Assembly (NCBI GenBank): GCA_024195585.1
Contig: SWBL01000134.1
Span: forward strand, 57,040 to 121,039
Direction: 5' to 3'
DNA: 64,000 nucleotides
DNA from: Aureobasidium sp. EXF-3400
Lineage: Eukaryota; Ascomycota; Dothideomycetes; Dothideales; Saccotheciaceae
Below are positions 54,094 through 64,000 of the stretch, one piece after another (position 1 is the first letter of the stretch; every line of letters begins with the position of its first letter). Under the pieces are notes generated by a model. That model saw only the letters and a program-made list of their open reading frames with translations. It searched no databases and was not told where the DNA came from. The translations under genes and the position numbers were made by a program.

Positions 54094-56823
54094 TCAAAAG
54101 CCCAACTCATCATCGCTGATATCTACAAAGTTATCGCTGGCTGGCTTTGTTGGCAATGAGCTCTTGCTGAGAGACTTAAGTGGTACCGCTTTCCTTGCAA
54201 TGAATAATACTTGTTGACTTGGCTTGGAGCAACTCATGGCCAGTTCGTCCATCTCGCTTTCGGAAGAATCTGATCCTCCCTCCTTAATGCAGTCCTGATC
54301 CGAAGATGGAGATGGTTGGTGAGTTGCTTTCGAGGCCAGCGAAGAGATACTTGGTTTCCCTTCTTTCACTGTCTGACATTTTCTCTTCTTTGCTGGTCTC
54401 TCCGCTATGTCAAATTTGTTTCCAGCCAAAACAGACTGATGAGTTTCCAAAGATTCGGCAACAGTTCGGGCTGCGCTTGAAGCTTTACTCTGAGGAACCG
54501 AAGGCCATGGTAACTTCCTGATCATAGGTGTACCATCTGACTGTGTTGTAGTTTCGTGTACCTGAAGAATGGTTTTCGAGAAAGATGGCGTCTGTGAATC
54601 GAAACCTAGCACATCCGGTGACGCCAACATATTCGAGATGGTGACCACCTTACGTTGGAGTTTTGGTGTTTCCTTAGTGTCGCTGAGATAGCCGCTATCG
54701 TCTAGATCATTGTCTTGATCAGAAACAGATTCTGATCGCCCCCTGTGCCTTGTAACAGTGATCCGTTCGGCCTTCCTCGTTCGTACTGGCGATGCGACAA
54801 TCCATTCGCACAGACCTTCTTCCCATCTCAGTCCTTGTTCTGCAACAGTAGCATCGATGTGACGCGAGGCGGTGGCTGTGCTCTGGGTACTCAAAGGCCC
54901 CTGTTGTGACATGGCAACCTCGACGTCATTCAAGAAGTGCCGGCTCCTTTGTGTGGCAGAGGTTTTGGCAGAGAGCATGGAGCTCTCCAATGCCCATTGC
55001 TTTAAGAATGATTTTGTCATGTCTGAATCGTGTTGACCGTCTTCCATGATCAATCGGACGAGGCTTTCCAGGTAAGATTGACTATCCGAATGAAGGCTCT
55101 GTCCGCAGCATCGAGACAGATCGACAAGGAACGAAGCAGCACGCTCAACCATCGATTGAGTGTGGTTTAAGCCATTGCTTCCATGTACGACAATCATCCC
55201 TTGCAAGATTTCCTCCTGCCCAAGTAATGTCGTTGTCTTGCTATTCTTGGCACATTTGATACTCAGGATGAGGCTGCTTGCAAGAAGAGTGAAACAGACT
55301 GTCCGCTGTTGATTAGTTGAGCTCTTCGCACTGGATCTGAGCTCATCGAGTTTTGTAAGTAGAATTACCGAGAGACGCGTGAGGAGGGATTCGGCAGCAG
55401 TGCATCTCCTTGAGCTGTCGTTGCGATCGTGTGTGTTGCGCTCTATCAAGACGATTGCTGTGAGTACAGTAATGATGCTGACCATTGTATTGGTAAGCGA
55501 CTTTTCCAATTTCAACCAGATATCCAGTTTGCCCTCTGGTCCTTGTCGCACGGCACGTTCTTGCGTCAACTCTGCTTCTGAGATTTGAGAAATTCGGCCT
55601 TGGAGGAACTGCAAGATATGGCTGACGTCTCCAGATTGCGAAGCGAGCGTCCTGATCATGCCACTTAACAGAGTGACCATATCTCGAGTTGCCAACCATG
55701 ACAGTTTCAAACGACCGGAAGAGAATAACGCATCAAGAAGTCGGATGAATGTCTCGTTGTTGGCATTGGCTGGCTGCATCGTCGTCAAGCTCGATAGACA
55801 CCCGTTAAACAGACGAGAATCCACGCCAAGAGGTCGTTTGAGCGGTAAAGATCGGACGTAAGCGAGAAGGAGGTCTTCCGAGCCCTTATGAAGACCATAT
55901 CTGGCAGGTATCTTTGCAAGCTCTGCCCTGGTCTCTGTCGCTACAAGCTTGTCTCTGATGATTTCATGGACAAGACTCACACCATGTGCAATTACAACTT
56001 CGCGTAGGCCTGACCATCCATGTCCATGAACCGAGCCGAGATCTTCCAGTTCTTCGTAGACCTCAGCAGAGACATCTGTGTCATCGTCTTCATCAATACT
56101 TTTACGCCAGTCTTCTTCTGCTCTGATGTAGTCTGGAACTCTCCGTAGACACATGCTCAGGAGCGATGAAACTCCTTTCCGTGCTGATTCTTCGGGGTCC
56201 GTGGAGTTTGTTCTTTGTAACAGCAATGAGAAACCATCCGTAACTCCTTGGTGCAGCTCAAAAGTTCTCTCGTAATTCTGTCTGCCTTGTAATTCAATAC
56301 TCTGTTTTGCGATTGGCGCCCGAGTGAATGGATCCTGGCGTTGACGACTAGCTTTTCTTGCCACAGGCAAAGCTCTTGAAGCACATGGACTGTTCGAGGT
56401 TTCGAGATTAAAAATGCCATGCTTGATGGGTGTTCCTCTTCTCAACGCGCGTGCCTTGAATGGGGTCGGCAATGATACCAAACATGCTTGGGGACTATTT
56501 GTCTGACCAGATGGTGGCTTAGGGTTGCGATGCCGGGTTGAGTACTTCTTCAACTGGTACTTGGTGCTGTGGTCGGAAGGTAGCCAAGTAGGGTCCGAAA
56601 GTTTAGTATCGATGTTCGTGCGAGCAACTTTTTCCCCGGAAGAATTTTGTGACTTGACTGCCGATATGGGTTCTTCCACAACGTCTCGAGATGATTCAGA
56701 ATTCAAGGTGTACTGGTGTCTTCTCAATGGCGCAATCCTGGAAGCGATCGGTCTTAGAAGTCGTTGGCATTTTGCGGCCGTCCAGAACTCTACTCGTTCC
56801 TGTCGCTTCCTTTTACGATCCAT
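54094..56823 (-). CDS. Conserved-looking nuclear protein, 909 residues, family not recognised
   Basis: A long single-exon ORF with normal composition, so it is very likely real. The N-terminus is a strong basic nuclear signal (MDRKRKRQERVEFW). Residues about 60-190 are basic and probably disordered. The middle (about 195-620) is predominantly helical with repeated Leu-rich stretches (for example GLREVVIAHGVSLVHEIIRD, LLDALFSSGRLKLSWLATRD, TNTMVSIITVLTAIVLIERN), suggesting an alpha-solenoid. The C-terminal 250 residues are Ser/Asp-rich with DDSGYLSD and a basic patch (ERPAKKRKCQ), ending FVDISDDELGF. That acidic end resembles a SUMO-interacting or acidic docking motif. I do not recognise a function. 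It lies just upstream, on the same strand, of the SGS-repeat gene. Confidence 0.78.
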   Translation of the reverse strand: MDRKRKRQERVEFWTAAKCQRLLRPIASRIAPLRRHQYTLNSESSRDVVEEPISAVKSQNSSGEKVARTNIDTKLSDPTWLPSDHSTKYQLKKYSTRHRNPKPPSGQTNSPQACLVSLPTPFKARALRRGTPIKHGIFNLETSNSPCASRALPVARKASRQRQDPFTRAPIAKQSIELQGRQNYERTFELHQGVTDGFSLLLQRTNSTDPEESARKGVSSLLSMCLRRVPDYIRAEEDWRKSIDEDDDTDVSAEVYEELEDLGSVHGHGWSGLREVVIAHGVSLVHEIIRDKLVATETRAELAKIPARYGLHKGSEDLLLAYVRSLPLKRPLGVDSRLFNGCLSSLTTMQPANANNETFIRLLDALFSSGRLKLSWLATRDMVTLLSGMIRTLASQSGDVSHILQFLQGRISQISEAELTQERAVRQGPEGKLDIWLKLEKSLTNTMVSIITVLTAIVLIERNTHDRNDSSRRCTAAESLLTRLSVILLTKLDELRSSAKSSTNQQRTVCFTLLASSLILSIKCAKNSKTTTLLGQEEILQGMIVVHGSNGLNHTQSMVERAASFLVDLSRCCGQSLHSDSQSYLESLVRLIMEDGQHDSDMTKSFLKQWALESSMLSAKTSATQRSRHFLNDVEVAMSQQGPLSTQSTATASRHIDATVAEQGLRWEEGLCEWIVASPVRTRKAERITVTRHRGRSESVSDQDNDLDDSGYLSDTKETPKLQRKVVTISNMLASPDVLGFDSQTPSFSKTILQVHETTTQSDGTPMIRKLPWPSVPQSKASSAARTVAESLETHQSVLAGNKFDIAERPAKKRKCQTVKEGKPSISSLASKATHQPSPSSDQDCIKEGGSDSSESEMDELAMSCSKPSQQVLFIARKAVPLKSLSKSSLPTKPASDNFVDISDDELGF

Positions 56824-57014
56824 CCTGACGAGGTAAATATGCTCTATAATGTTTTTGAAATCATGCTTTGCTATTTCTGCTTTTCAATTCATGCTGTGTG
56901 TGTTGATATGATGTGATGTCGAGGCGAAACTTGTTTGCACCGACAGCGCTGTTCGAGATCAACAAACAAACAATCGGACTCCAACCCCGCCAATGCACGT
57001 CTTGGCGAGCCCCT

Positions 57015-58987
57015 TCAATCATCTTTGTCGTCCTTGTCTTCTTCCTTTTCCTCAACCTCAAAATTGATGAGTTTCTCGATAGCACCTTTTGCATTACGTG
57101 TAGTGACACGGTACTTTCCTCCATCCTGATGAACTCGTGTTAGCTAGTGTTTCCAGCAAAAAGCAATGGTGACCAACCCATAAGTCTTTGATTGTCAGCT
57201 CGCGAGTGCGTCCCAAGCTCTCAATAGCAGAGATACGGTCTAGAGTTGCTTCCAGATATTCATCAAAGCCCCTAGTAGTGATTAGCAAATCGTTGTGCTC
57301 TGCTGACGATGTTCAAACTTACTCCTCAGCACAGATTTCTCGGAAAGCATTCATCATCGGAACTGAATCGGCTCTCACCATGGCCTTGCTGTCGATGGTG
57401 AAGATGTTGATAGCATCGTAGCTCTGAATAAAATCGGCACGCGTCATAATCTGTCTCGCCTTGTGCAGGGGTATCTGGGGTAGCATGTGGCCCTTCTCCT
57501 GGTCGTACTCTAGATTATCATCCTTCTCCTTGTCTACCAAAGCCTTTGCCAGGACCATTGCAGCTGACTGACACATTGTTAGCAAAGCTTTCATGCCAAA
57601 GAAGATGCGACTTACAGCATATTTTTGTTGATCCATAACATCGTCATCCATTTCCTCACCCAGGATCCAGGTTTGCGACAGAAGCCAAGTCTTTTCTGCG
57701 CGACAAATGTCTTCGCAGGTTTGAAGCATGTCGGGAGACTTTGCGACACGATTGAGGAATGCAAGCCTACCTCCCACTTTCTGATAAACTTTTTCTAGAA
57801 TCTCCGAATCCAGAGGTTTGTCACTGTGATATCTTGCCCGGTAGTTGGACAAAGCCATCATGGCTTTATCTCGTGGTAAATCGGGGACAGGCATTACCAC
57901 CATACGTGTTGCCAGCTGCTTGAGTCTTTCGTAAACCCAATAATCGTCGCTGTTGAAGATAATAGTGGCCAAATTGCTGGCCGCCCATTGTTCTAGGCTA
58001 GAAATTAGCATGAGTCCAATTCAAATTTGATGTGACGACGAACCGGCTCTTTGCTGCAGCAACTCGAGAAGGTCACGTCCATCCTCGTCGTCTCGCAGCA
58101 AATGCATGTTGTTAATGATCATGATGAGCGGTCTTCCAACAGTTGCCCTCCTGCGCAATGCCACCTTCTCCAGCTTGTTAAATGCTCTCTCTATATCGAG
58201 CAAGGCGGAAGCATCACGAGGGCCACGAATCGAAAAGAGAGATCCAATGTTGTCCTCGTGATACTCGAAATCGAGAGCTTTGCCCAAGCGTACGCGGAAT
58301 ATCTCGAGATCAGCATGAGCATCAAACATTGCAACACCTTCGCCCTCGATCTTGGCCATGGCATCAATGAGCATGGAGCTTTTCCCAGTACCTTTTTCGC
58401 CTACTATGAGATAGTACTGTCCTTTGAGCTCACCACGAACAATTGCATCGAGTTTGGTTTGCTCTTCACGAAGGATCCAGTGTTCTCGTTGACCATCTTC
58501 GCTCTTGGACATGGCGGCAAGTTCTAGAACCGGGTCGCCTAAATGTGCATTAGCCCTGCAAGAGAGTTTCAAACCTGTGCATGCATCAAACCAGGCGCAA
58601 AGGCATGTTCCATCTTCCTCAGAATCAGAGCCTTGTAGTAACGGGTATAAGAGTAGCCAATCAGACTGCGATTGATGTGTTAGACGTGAGCATGAAATTA
58701 GCAGATAGCACACCATACCCAAGAACGGTCACTGATGCGAGTGTAGTGAAGGTGGACTCTAAAGACTTCCAGAAGATGGGCCTCCATCTACTTTCTTCAC
58801 CTTCAGACTTCTTGCCTTTGCCTCCATCATCTTCTTCTTCAGGTGTTGGTATCCCCGGGATAGAGGTAAAGGCGCGAGCATGACATGTCAAATGTGTCTG
58901 GAGAACATTTCGAGGCTGGAGACGTAATTGCAGAGGGCTTCTAGTTGTTTTGAATCTCTGCAATGCTAGTGACCGCAACGACGACAT
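57015..58987 (-). CDS. Mitochondrial inner-membrane-type AAA ATPase (Orc1-like P-loop), seven exons
   Basis: Exons are 58987-58719, 58665-58592, 58538-58044, 57992-57616, 57567-57323, 57271-57178 and 57125-57015, giving 554 residues. All joins keep phase and restore conserved blocks, for example GYSYTRYYKALILRKMEHAF, APG-DPVLELAAMSKSEDGQ and RA-EQWAASNLATIIFNS. The N-terminus (MSSLRSLALQRFKTTRSPLQ) is a typical mitochondrial presequence, followed by a hydrophobic segment near residues 78-95. Walker A is VGEKGTGKSSM. The Walker B position reads IMIINNMHLL, lacking the usual DE pair. The end is acidic (EEKEEDKDDKDD). It resembles a conserved filamentous-fungal family annotated as AAA or Orc1-like ATPase. 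The substrate is unknown. Confidence 0.88.
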
Positions 58988-59555
58988 GGTCGTTCAATGT
59001 CAGATGACCAATTCGAGAGGGATCAATAGCGGTTCGGGGAAGTTGAACAGGCTGTCACGGGCAAGATCTGGAGTAGAGCACAACGGCTTTCTTCTGCTTG
59101 GCAGTCGCTTGGATTTACCTACCTTGCTTTGTCCAGCCATTTGAAGCTTGGGACGGGCATGCGTATGGATGCCAGATAGTCTGTCTCCTTGGAGGTTTCA
59201 GGACAAAGATACACCAGCTCTTCCCGTAAGGAGAACCAAAGGTCGGGGAGACGTTGTCAATAACCACAAGTGCGTGTCATATATGTAACTCATGGGACGT
59301 GCGAGCGAGCGAGGGACTGATGGAAGCTCCGACTCCAACCGAGGAAGGTTTTGTGCCGAGTTTTGTGCGGCCTCGCCTTTGGAGGACAAAGATTTGGGCG
59401 ATTGGACTTTTGATGTGAATCACAAGCTCGTGCAGCATATAACTTCTTGTATTATACTCGTTTTTCCCTTGTACTATATCTTTGGACATTGCGCGCCCGT
59501 TTGCTCCTTGTTCCCCTTTTTTCCGTTTCCCTTTCGACAAAAGTTTGGCTGAAGC
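58988..59555. other. Divergent promoter, AAA ATPase / CLU1
   Basis: About 570 bases between the divergent starts. A pyrimidine-rich stretch at 59497-59540 directly precedes the CLU1 start codon. No other feature. Confidence 0.55.
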
Positions 59556-62500
59556 ATGGCTGCGGACAGTGAGACGAGAGCTCAAGGTAGGCAAACATGA
59601 CCACGCAATTGGCGCTTGAGTGAGACACTGATGGCGACTATACAGAGGTGCAGAGCAATGGCACAGAAGCTCAGAGCAATGGAGTAGAACAGCACGAGGC
59701 TCAGGATGGCCAGCTGGTTGAGCAAGAGCAGGAGCAACCAGTCGAGAATGTCTTCCAGCTCACCATCCACCTACCTCATGCTCCTGTAAGACGCTCGCCA
59801 ACCCTACACAAACGACTCCTCTGACAATCTATCACCAGGGCCAATGCCAAATCATGGTCAGCCACCTCGAGCAAGTTCAAGACATTCGCCAATCCATCAT
59901 CGACCTCCCCTTTACCTTCCAGTACACGTGCTTCCACCTCGAGCACAAGGGCAAGCGCATCAATGACTTTGTCGAGCTCTCCGAAGTGCCCGACATTCAG
60001 CAAGATCCGGAGCTCCACCTCGTCGAGGACCCTTATACCGAGACACAGGCCCGCATGCACTTTGTGCGCATCCGCGAATTGATTGGTGCATCTGGTGACC
60101 GTACCGACCTGCTGCACGGTATTGATGCCGGTCTCTCGCTACACGACCACATCATCAAGCCCACTCCTGCCGATCAGCCCGAGGCTCCTGCTAGCGAGCA
60201 TGCCATGGTCGACTACGACCTTGACGCCCGCGGTTCCGTAAAGACTCTTCTTTCGCCCTCGCCTTCCAACGCTCCCAAGACGGTCAAGTCTTTGTCCTTG
60301 TCTGCTTGGAACCCCGCCCCTTACCACCTCCGCCAAAAGGGTCACCTCATGTATCTCATCGTTTCTACCCTCGAGGGCGAGCAGTTCCACATCACCTCGC
60401 ACGTCTCCGGTTTCTTCGTCAACAAGTCGACAAACAACAAGTTCGATCCCTTCCCTCGTACCGCCCCAAAGCCTCACTCTGCACACTCGCTCCTCACTCT
60501 GTTTGGACAAATCTCGCCCTCCTTTATCGATGCCTTCCGTAGCCTGCAAGAGTACAATGGCCAGCGTGACCCTCTGGCCGCTTTCCAGCTCGCCAATGCT
60601 GTCCCCGCTAGCCCATGGGTTGTTTCGCCCAACTCGGCCTCTTTGACAAGTCACGTTGCCGATGCTGCTCGTACTCAGGAGAGTTATCTCCTTGCTGGTC
60701 CCGAAAATGCAGAGACTCTTCGCGACTGGAATGAAGAATTCCAATCGACACGCGAGCTTCCCAAGGAGAATGTGCAAGATCGCGTTTTCAGAGAGAGACT
60801 GACCGCAAAACTTTTCGCCGAGTACAACGAGGCTGCTGTTAGAGGTGCCGTTCTTGTTGCTCGTGGTGAGGTTGCTCCTCTCAACCCTACCGAGCCTCGC
60901 GACGCTCAGATCTTTGTCTACAACAATGTCTTTTACTCTTTTGGTGCCGATGGCGTTGGCACTTTTGCCGCCGATGGTGGTGATGAGGCTGCTCGTGTTG
61001 CTACTGGCAAAGATATCATGGGTGTCAAGGCTACTAACCAGCTCGATATTTCTGGCATCTTCACTCCTGGAACCGTTGTCGTCGACTACCTTGGCAAGCG
61101 TCTCGTTGGTCAAAGTATTGTACCAGGCATCTTCAAGCAAAGAGAGCCTGGTGAGCATCAGATCGACTATGGCGGTGTTGAGGGTAGAGATGTCATCGCC
61201 GAGAATGACGACTTCAAGCAGCCATTCGCCGAGCTCAGCAAGGCTTTGCGTGTAAAGAGCCACCCTGTCTGGGACAAGGAAAACAAGAGACACGATCTCG
61301 AGGCTAGTGTTGAGACTAAGGGCTTGCTTGGAACTGACGGCAGAAAGTACATTCTCGACTTGTACCGCATTACTCCTCTGGATGTTGCTTGGCTCGAAAA
61401 GTACCGCCAGGAGAACTCTAGCGATGATGACAACTACCCTCACAGAATGGCCGTCCTCCGCCCTGAACTGGTTGAATCATACTGGAGACTCAAGCTTCGC
61501 GAGTATGTCCAGGCCGAGGTTCAAAAGCGTCGTGAGGCCAAGAAGGAGGCTGCTCCCGAGAGCGAGACCGAAGGTGCCGAGAAGAAGGAGCCTGAACAAG
61601 AGCGTGTCGATGTTTCTGGATTTTCGTTCAGCCTCAATCCCGACGTCTTTTGCGGTCAGCGTCCTCAGACTGAGGAAGAGAAGGAGGAATGGTCCAAGGA
61701 TGAAGCCGAGGTTCGCGCAGCTTGCAAGTACCTCTCAGAAGAGATCATCCCCAAGATGATTTCGGACCTGCAGGATGGTGACGTTGGCTTCCCCATGGAT
61801 GGTCAGTCATTGACCAACTTGCTTCACAAGCGTGGTATCAACATGAGATATCTCGGAGAGGTCGCCCGTCTTGCCGACAAGCCCGAACAACCTCGTCTGC
61901 AGGCACTCAAGCAGCTCGCAATCCAAGAAATGATTGCTAGAGCATTCAAGCACGTTTCCAGCAAATACCTCAGATATCAGTCACCACCATTCGTCCAGGC
62001 TTGCATTGCTCACTTGCTGAACTGCTTGTTGGGCGCTGAGCTGACCGCCAAGCCCACAGCAGAGACTGACGCTTCTCTCAAGTCCCTGTACCCAGAGGAG
62101 GATTTCTCTTTTGAAGCTGCTACACCCGAGTCCATCAAGACTGACATTGTCAGCGAGATCAAGAAGCGTTACAGATTCGACATTGGCGATGCTTGGGTGC
62201 AGCCTGGTAAGCAGGTGCAGTTGCTCCGCGAGGTTTGTCTCAAGCAAGGTCTTCAGCTTCAGGCCAAGCAATATGCTTTCACCAAGGATGATGCTCCGGC
62301 CCCAGCCCCCGTCCAGGCCCCTGCACCTGCCACCAATGGAAACTCTGGTGGAAAGAAGAAGAAGAACAAGAACAACTCTGAGCGCTCGCCGGCACCTGTT
62401 GCTGCTCCTTCAGCTCCTACCCAGACCTTCCACCCTGACGATGTTCTCAACATTGTCCCCATCATCAAGGATGCAGCACCACGCAGTGTCTTGGCCGAGG

Positions 62501-63426
62501 AGGCTCTCGAGGCTGGTCGTATCTCGCTCTCGCAGGATCAAAAGGAGCTTGGCCAAGAGCTGCTCCTCGAGTCTCTCTCCCTGCACGAGCAAATTTACGG
62601 CATCTTGCACCCCGAGGTTGCACGTGTCTACTACGCCTTGTCCACCATCTACTACGGTCTTGACGAGAAGACTGCCGCTGTCGAGCTTGCTCGCAAAGCC
62701 GCCATCATTTCCGAACGTACTCTTGGTCTTGACCACTCCGAGACTGTTCTCAGTTACCTCAACTTGAGTTTGTTCGAGCACGCAAGTGGCAACACCAAGA
62801 ATGCTCTTGCTTACATTCGTCATGCTCTTGACCTGTGGAAGGTTGTCTATGGTACCAAGCACCCCGACTCCATCACCACCATCAACAACGCTGCCGTCAT
62901 GTTGCAAAGCATGAAGCAGTACCACGAGTCTCGCCTCTGGTTCGAATCCTCCCTCGCCATGTCGGAGGAGGTTTCTGGCAAGACATCTGTCAGCACCGCT
63001 ACCTTGCTCTTCCAGCTTGCTCAGGCATTCGCCCTTGACCGCGACTACAAGAGCGCCGTTAATCGCATGCGTGAGGCCTTCAACATCTTCAAGAATGAGC
63101 TTGGTCCCGATGACCGCAACACCAAGGAGGCGGAAACATGGCTTGAGCAGCTTACCCAGAGCGCTGTTTCGCTGGCAAAGCATGCCAAGGTACTTCAGGA
63201 CAAGAAGATTATGCTAAGACCCAAGGCTCCTATGGTTGGTAGAGGTGCTAGACCCCAGCCCTCGATTGGCCAGAGCATTGAAGAGGCTGCTGCTCCTAGA
63301 GCTGCCGATGGTACCAACGACAATAGAAGTGTCGATGAGCTCCTTAAGTACATCAACGGCGACGGTAGCAAGACCACACCAAAGAAGAAGCAGACCAACC
63401 CCAAGAGAAGACAGGGAAGATCCTAG
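59556..63426 (+). CDS. CLU1: Clustered mitochondria protein / eIF3-associated Tif31
   Basis: Cytosolic RNA-binding protein needed for normal mitochondrial distribution, and loosely associated with eIF3 in yeast. Exons are 59556-59586, 59646-59785 and 59839-63426, giving 1252 residues, the normal length. The first two small exons encode MAADSETRAQ and a Gln/Glu-rich stretch leading to ENVFQLTIHLPHAP. Domains in order are an N-terminal ubiquitin-like/GSKIP-like region, the CLU domain (about 340-600, with RDWNEEFQSTRELP and DYLGKRLVGQSIVPGI), the eIF3p135-like region (about 700-880), a basic linker GGKKKKNKNN, and C-terminal TPR units (EQIYGILHPEVARVYYALST, SERTLGLDHSETVLSYLNLS, KVVYGTKHPDSITTINNAAV). 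The tail is basic (KTTPKKKQTNPKRRQGRS). Confidence 0.96.
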
Positions 63427-64000
63427 GTGTGTGCAAATTCCCGTACATGTAGAGCAGGAAAGGGTCACTGGTTGGTTGACACCTCTGTAAAAAAAAATCT
63501 GGCGAGCCACCTGTACTTTTGTTTATTTGTTCTCACGCATGAACGTCATGTTATACATACCCTCTCTGGCGTTGGGGTTGTTGTACAAAAAAGCTTTTGT
63601 TTGGGTTCTTTTACATCGCCGCTCATGCCACCATTTCTATTTATTCAGACTTGTATTACTATATTGCAATTGAAAGTGTTTCTCTTTTGTCTTGGCATGC
63701 TGAGGAACCACAAGTGAGTCCAGTCATGCCATGAATCCAAGACGATATTGAATCTTCCAAAGGCCTTGGAGGGAGCATCCAGCTAGATATCCATCGCATC
63801 TCGTAAGTCGGCATAGCCTTCCAGAAATGAGGAGTGCTGTACAGTCCGCTCATACATGTGCTCTCTACCCTATCGTTCACGGGTCTGTACACAGTTGTGT
63901 TGATTTGATTTGATTTGATTTGATTATCTCAAGCTATTTACCCCGCAAGGGGTATGAGCTGTCGCTAGCTAATCCGCATTCTGGCCAATCATGTGCGCCG
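63427..64000. other. 3' flank of CLU1 to right edge
   Basis: Contains the CLU1 3' UTR and a short TGATT repeat. A 77-codon minus-strand frame at 63659-63892 has no recognisable content. No gene is supported up to the right edge. Confidence 0.45.
63901..63925 (+). repeat. TGATT pentanucleotide repeat, five copies
   Basis: Five perfect copies of TGATT in the 3' flank of CLU1. It is a potential length-variable microsatellite. Confidence 0.85.

Noticed and set aside
60139..61443. 434-codon minus-strand open frame, and a similar one at 62410-63183
   Set aside because: Both are antisense shadows of CLU1. Their Leu/Val/Glu-rich composition is what the complement of its codons gives.

Overview
This window is a gene-dense nuclear stretch from a filamentous ascomycete (Pezizomycotina). 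The evidence is the many short GT-AG introns of about 45-70 bases, the roughly 50% GC genes on both strands, and fungal families such as a Trk-type K+ transporter, a hybrid histidine kinase, a LaeA-like methyltransferase, an Apd1-like ferredoxin, a Dma-type FHA-RING ligase and Tif31/Clu1. Dothideomycetes is my best guess at class level, but this is a low-confidence impression. I see no tRNA, rRNA, CRISPR array or intact transposon. Intron boundaries below were worked out by hand from GT/AG sites, reading phase and family conservation.

Layout. 1-20 kb: a partial MFS anion permease cut by the left edge, a proline-rich membrane protein, a small secreted Cys-rich protein, glycogen synthase, a Trk K+ transporter, a hybrid histidine kinase, a rhomboid protease and a LaeA-like methyltransferase. 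20-33 kb: a gene-free gap of about 1.9 kb, a C2H2 zinc-finger protein, a predicted myristoylated protein, cyanase, phospholipase D with an in-frame TAG, Vps16 and a Mg-chelatase-like protein. 33-47 kb: a bestrophin-like channel, a decayed phospholipase D fragment, a Gfo/Idh/MocA oxidoreductase, TFIIH subunit Tfb1, a formin-type GBD/FH3 protein, an Apd1-like protein, an OB-fold-like protein and the alpha subunit of mitochondrial processing peptidase. 47-64 kb: the FHA-RING ligase, nitronate monooxygenase, a single-pass membrane protein with a repeated SGS solenoid, an unrecognised 909-residue protein, a mitochondrial AAA ATPase and Clu1/Tif31.

The genes are mostly housekeeping and do not form an obvious cluster. 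Several are divergent pairs sharing promoters of 240-800 bp: VPS16 with the Mg-chelatase-like gene, oxidoreductase with TFB1, Apd1-like with the OB-fold-like gene, MPP-alpha with the FHA-RING gene, and the AAA ATPase with CLU1. Loose themes recur: membrane traffic (PLD, Vps16), mitochondria (MPP-alpha, AAA ATPase, Clu1) and nitrogen detoxification (cyanase, nitronate monooxygenase), but nothing shows they are co-regulated.

I did not find a convincing undescribed system. The two most informative anomalies both involve phospholipase D: an in-frame stop ahead of a conserved 134-codon continuation, and a degenerate copy of part of the same gene about 7.7 kb away.
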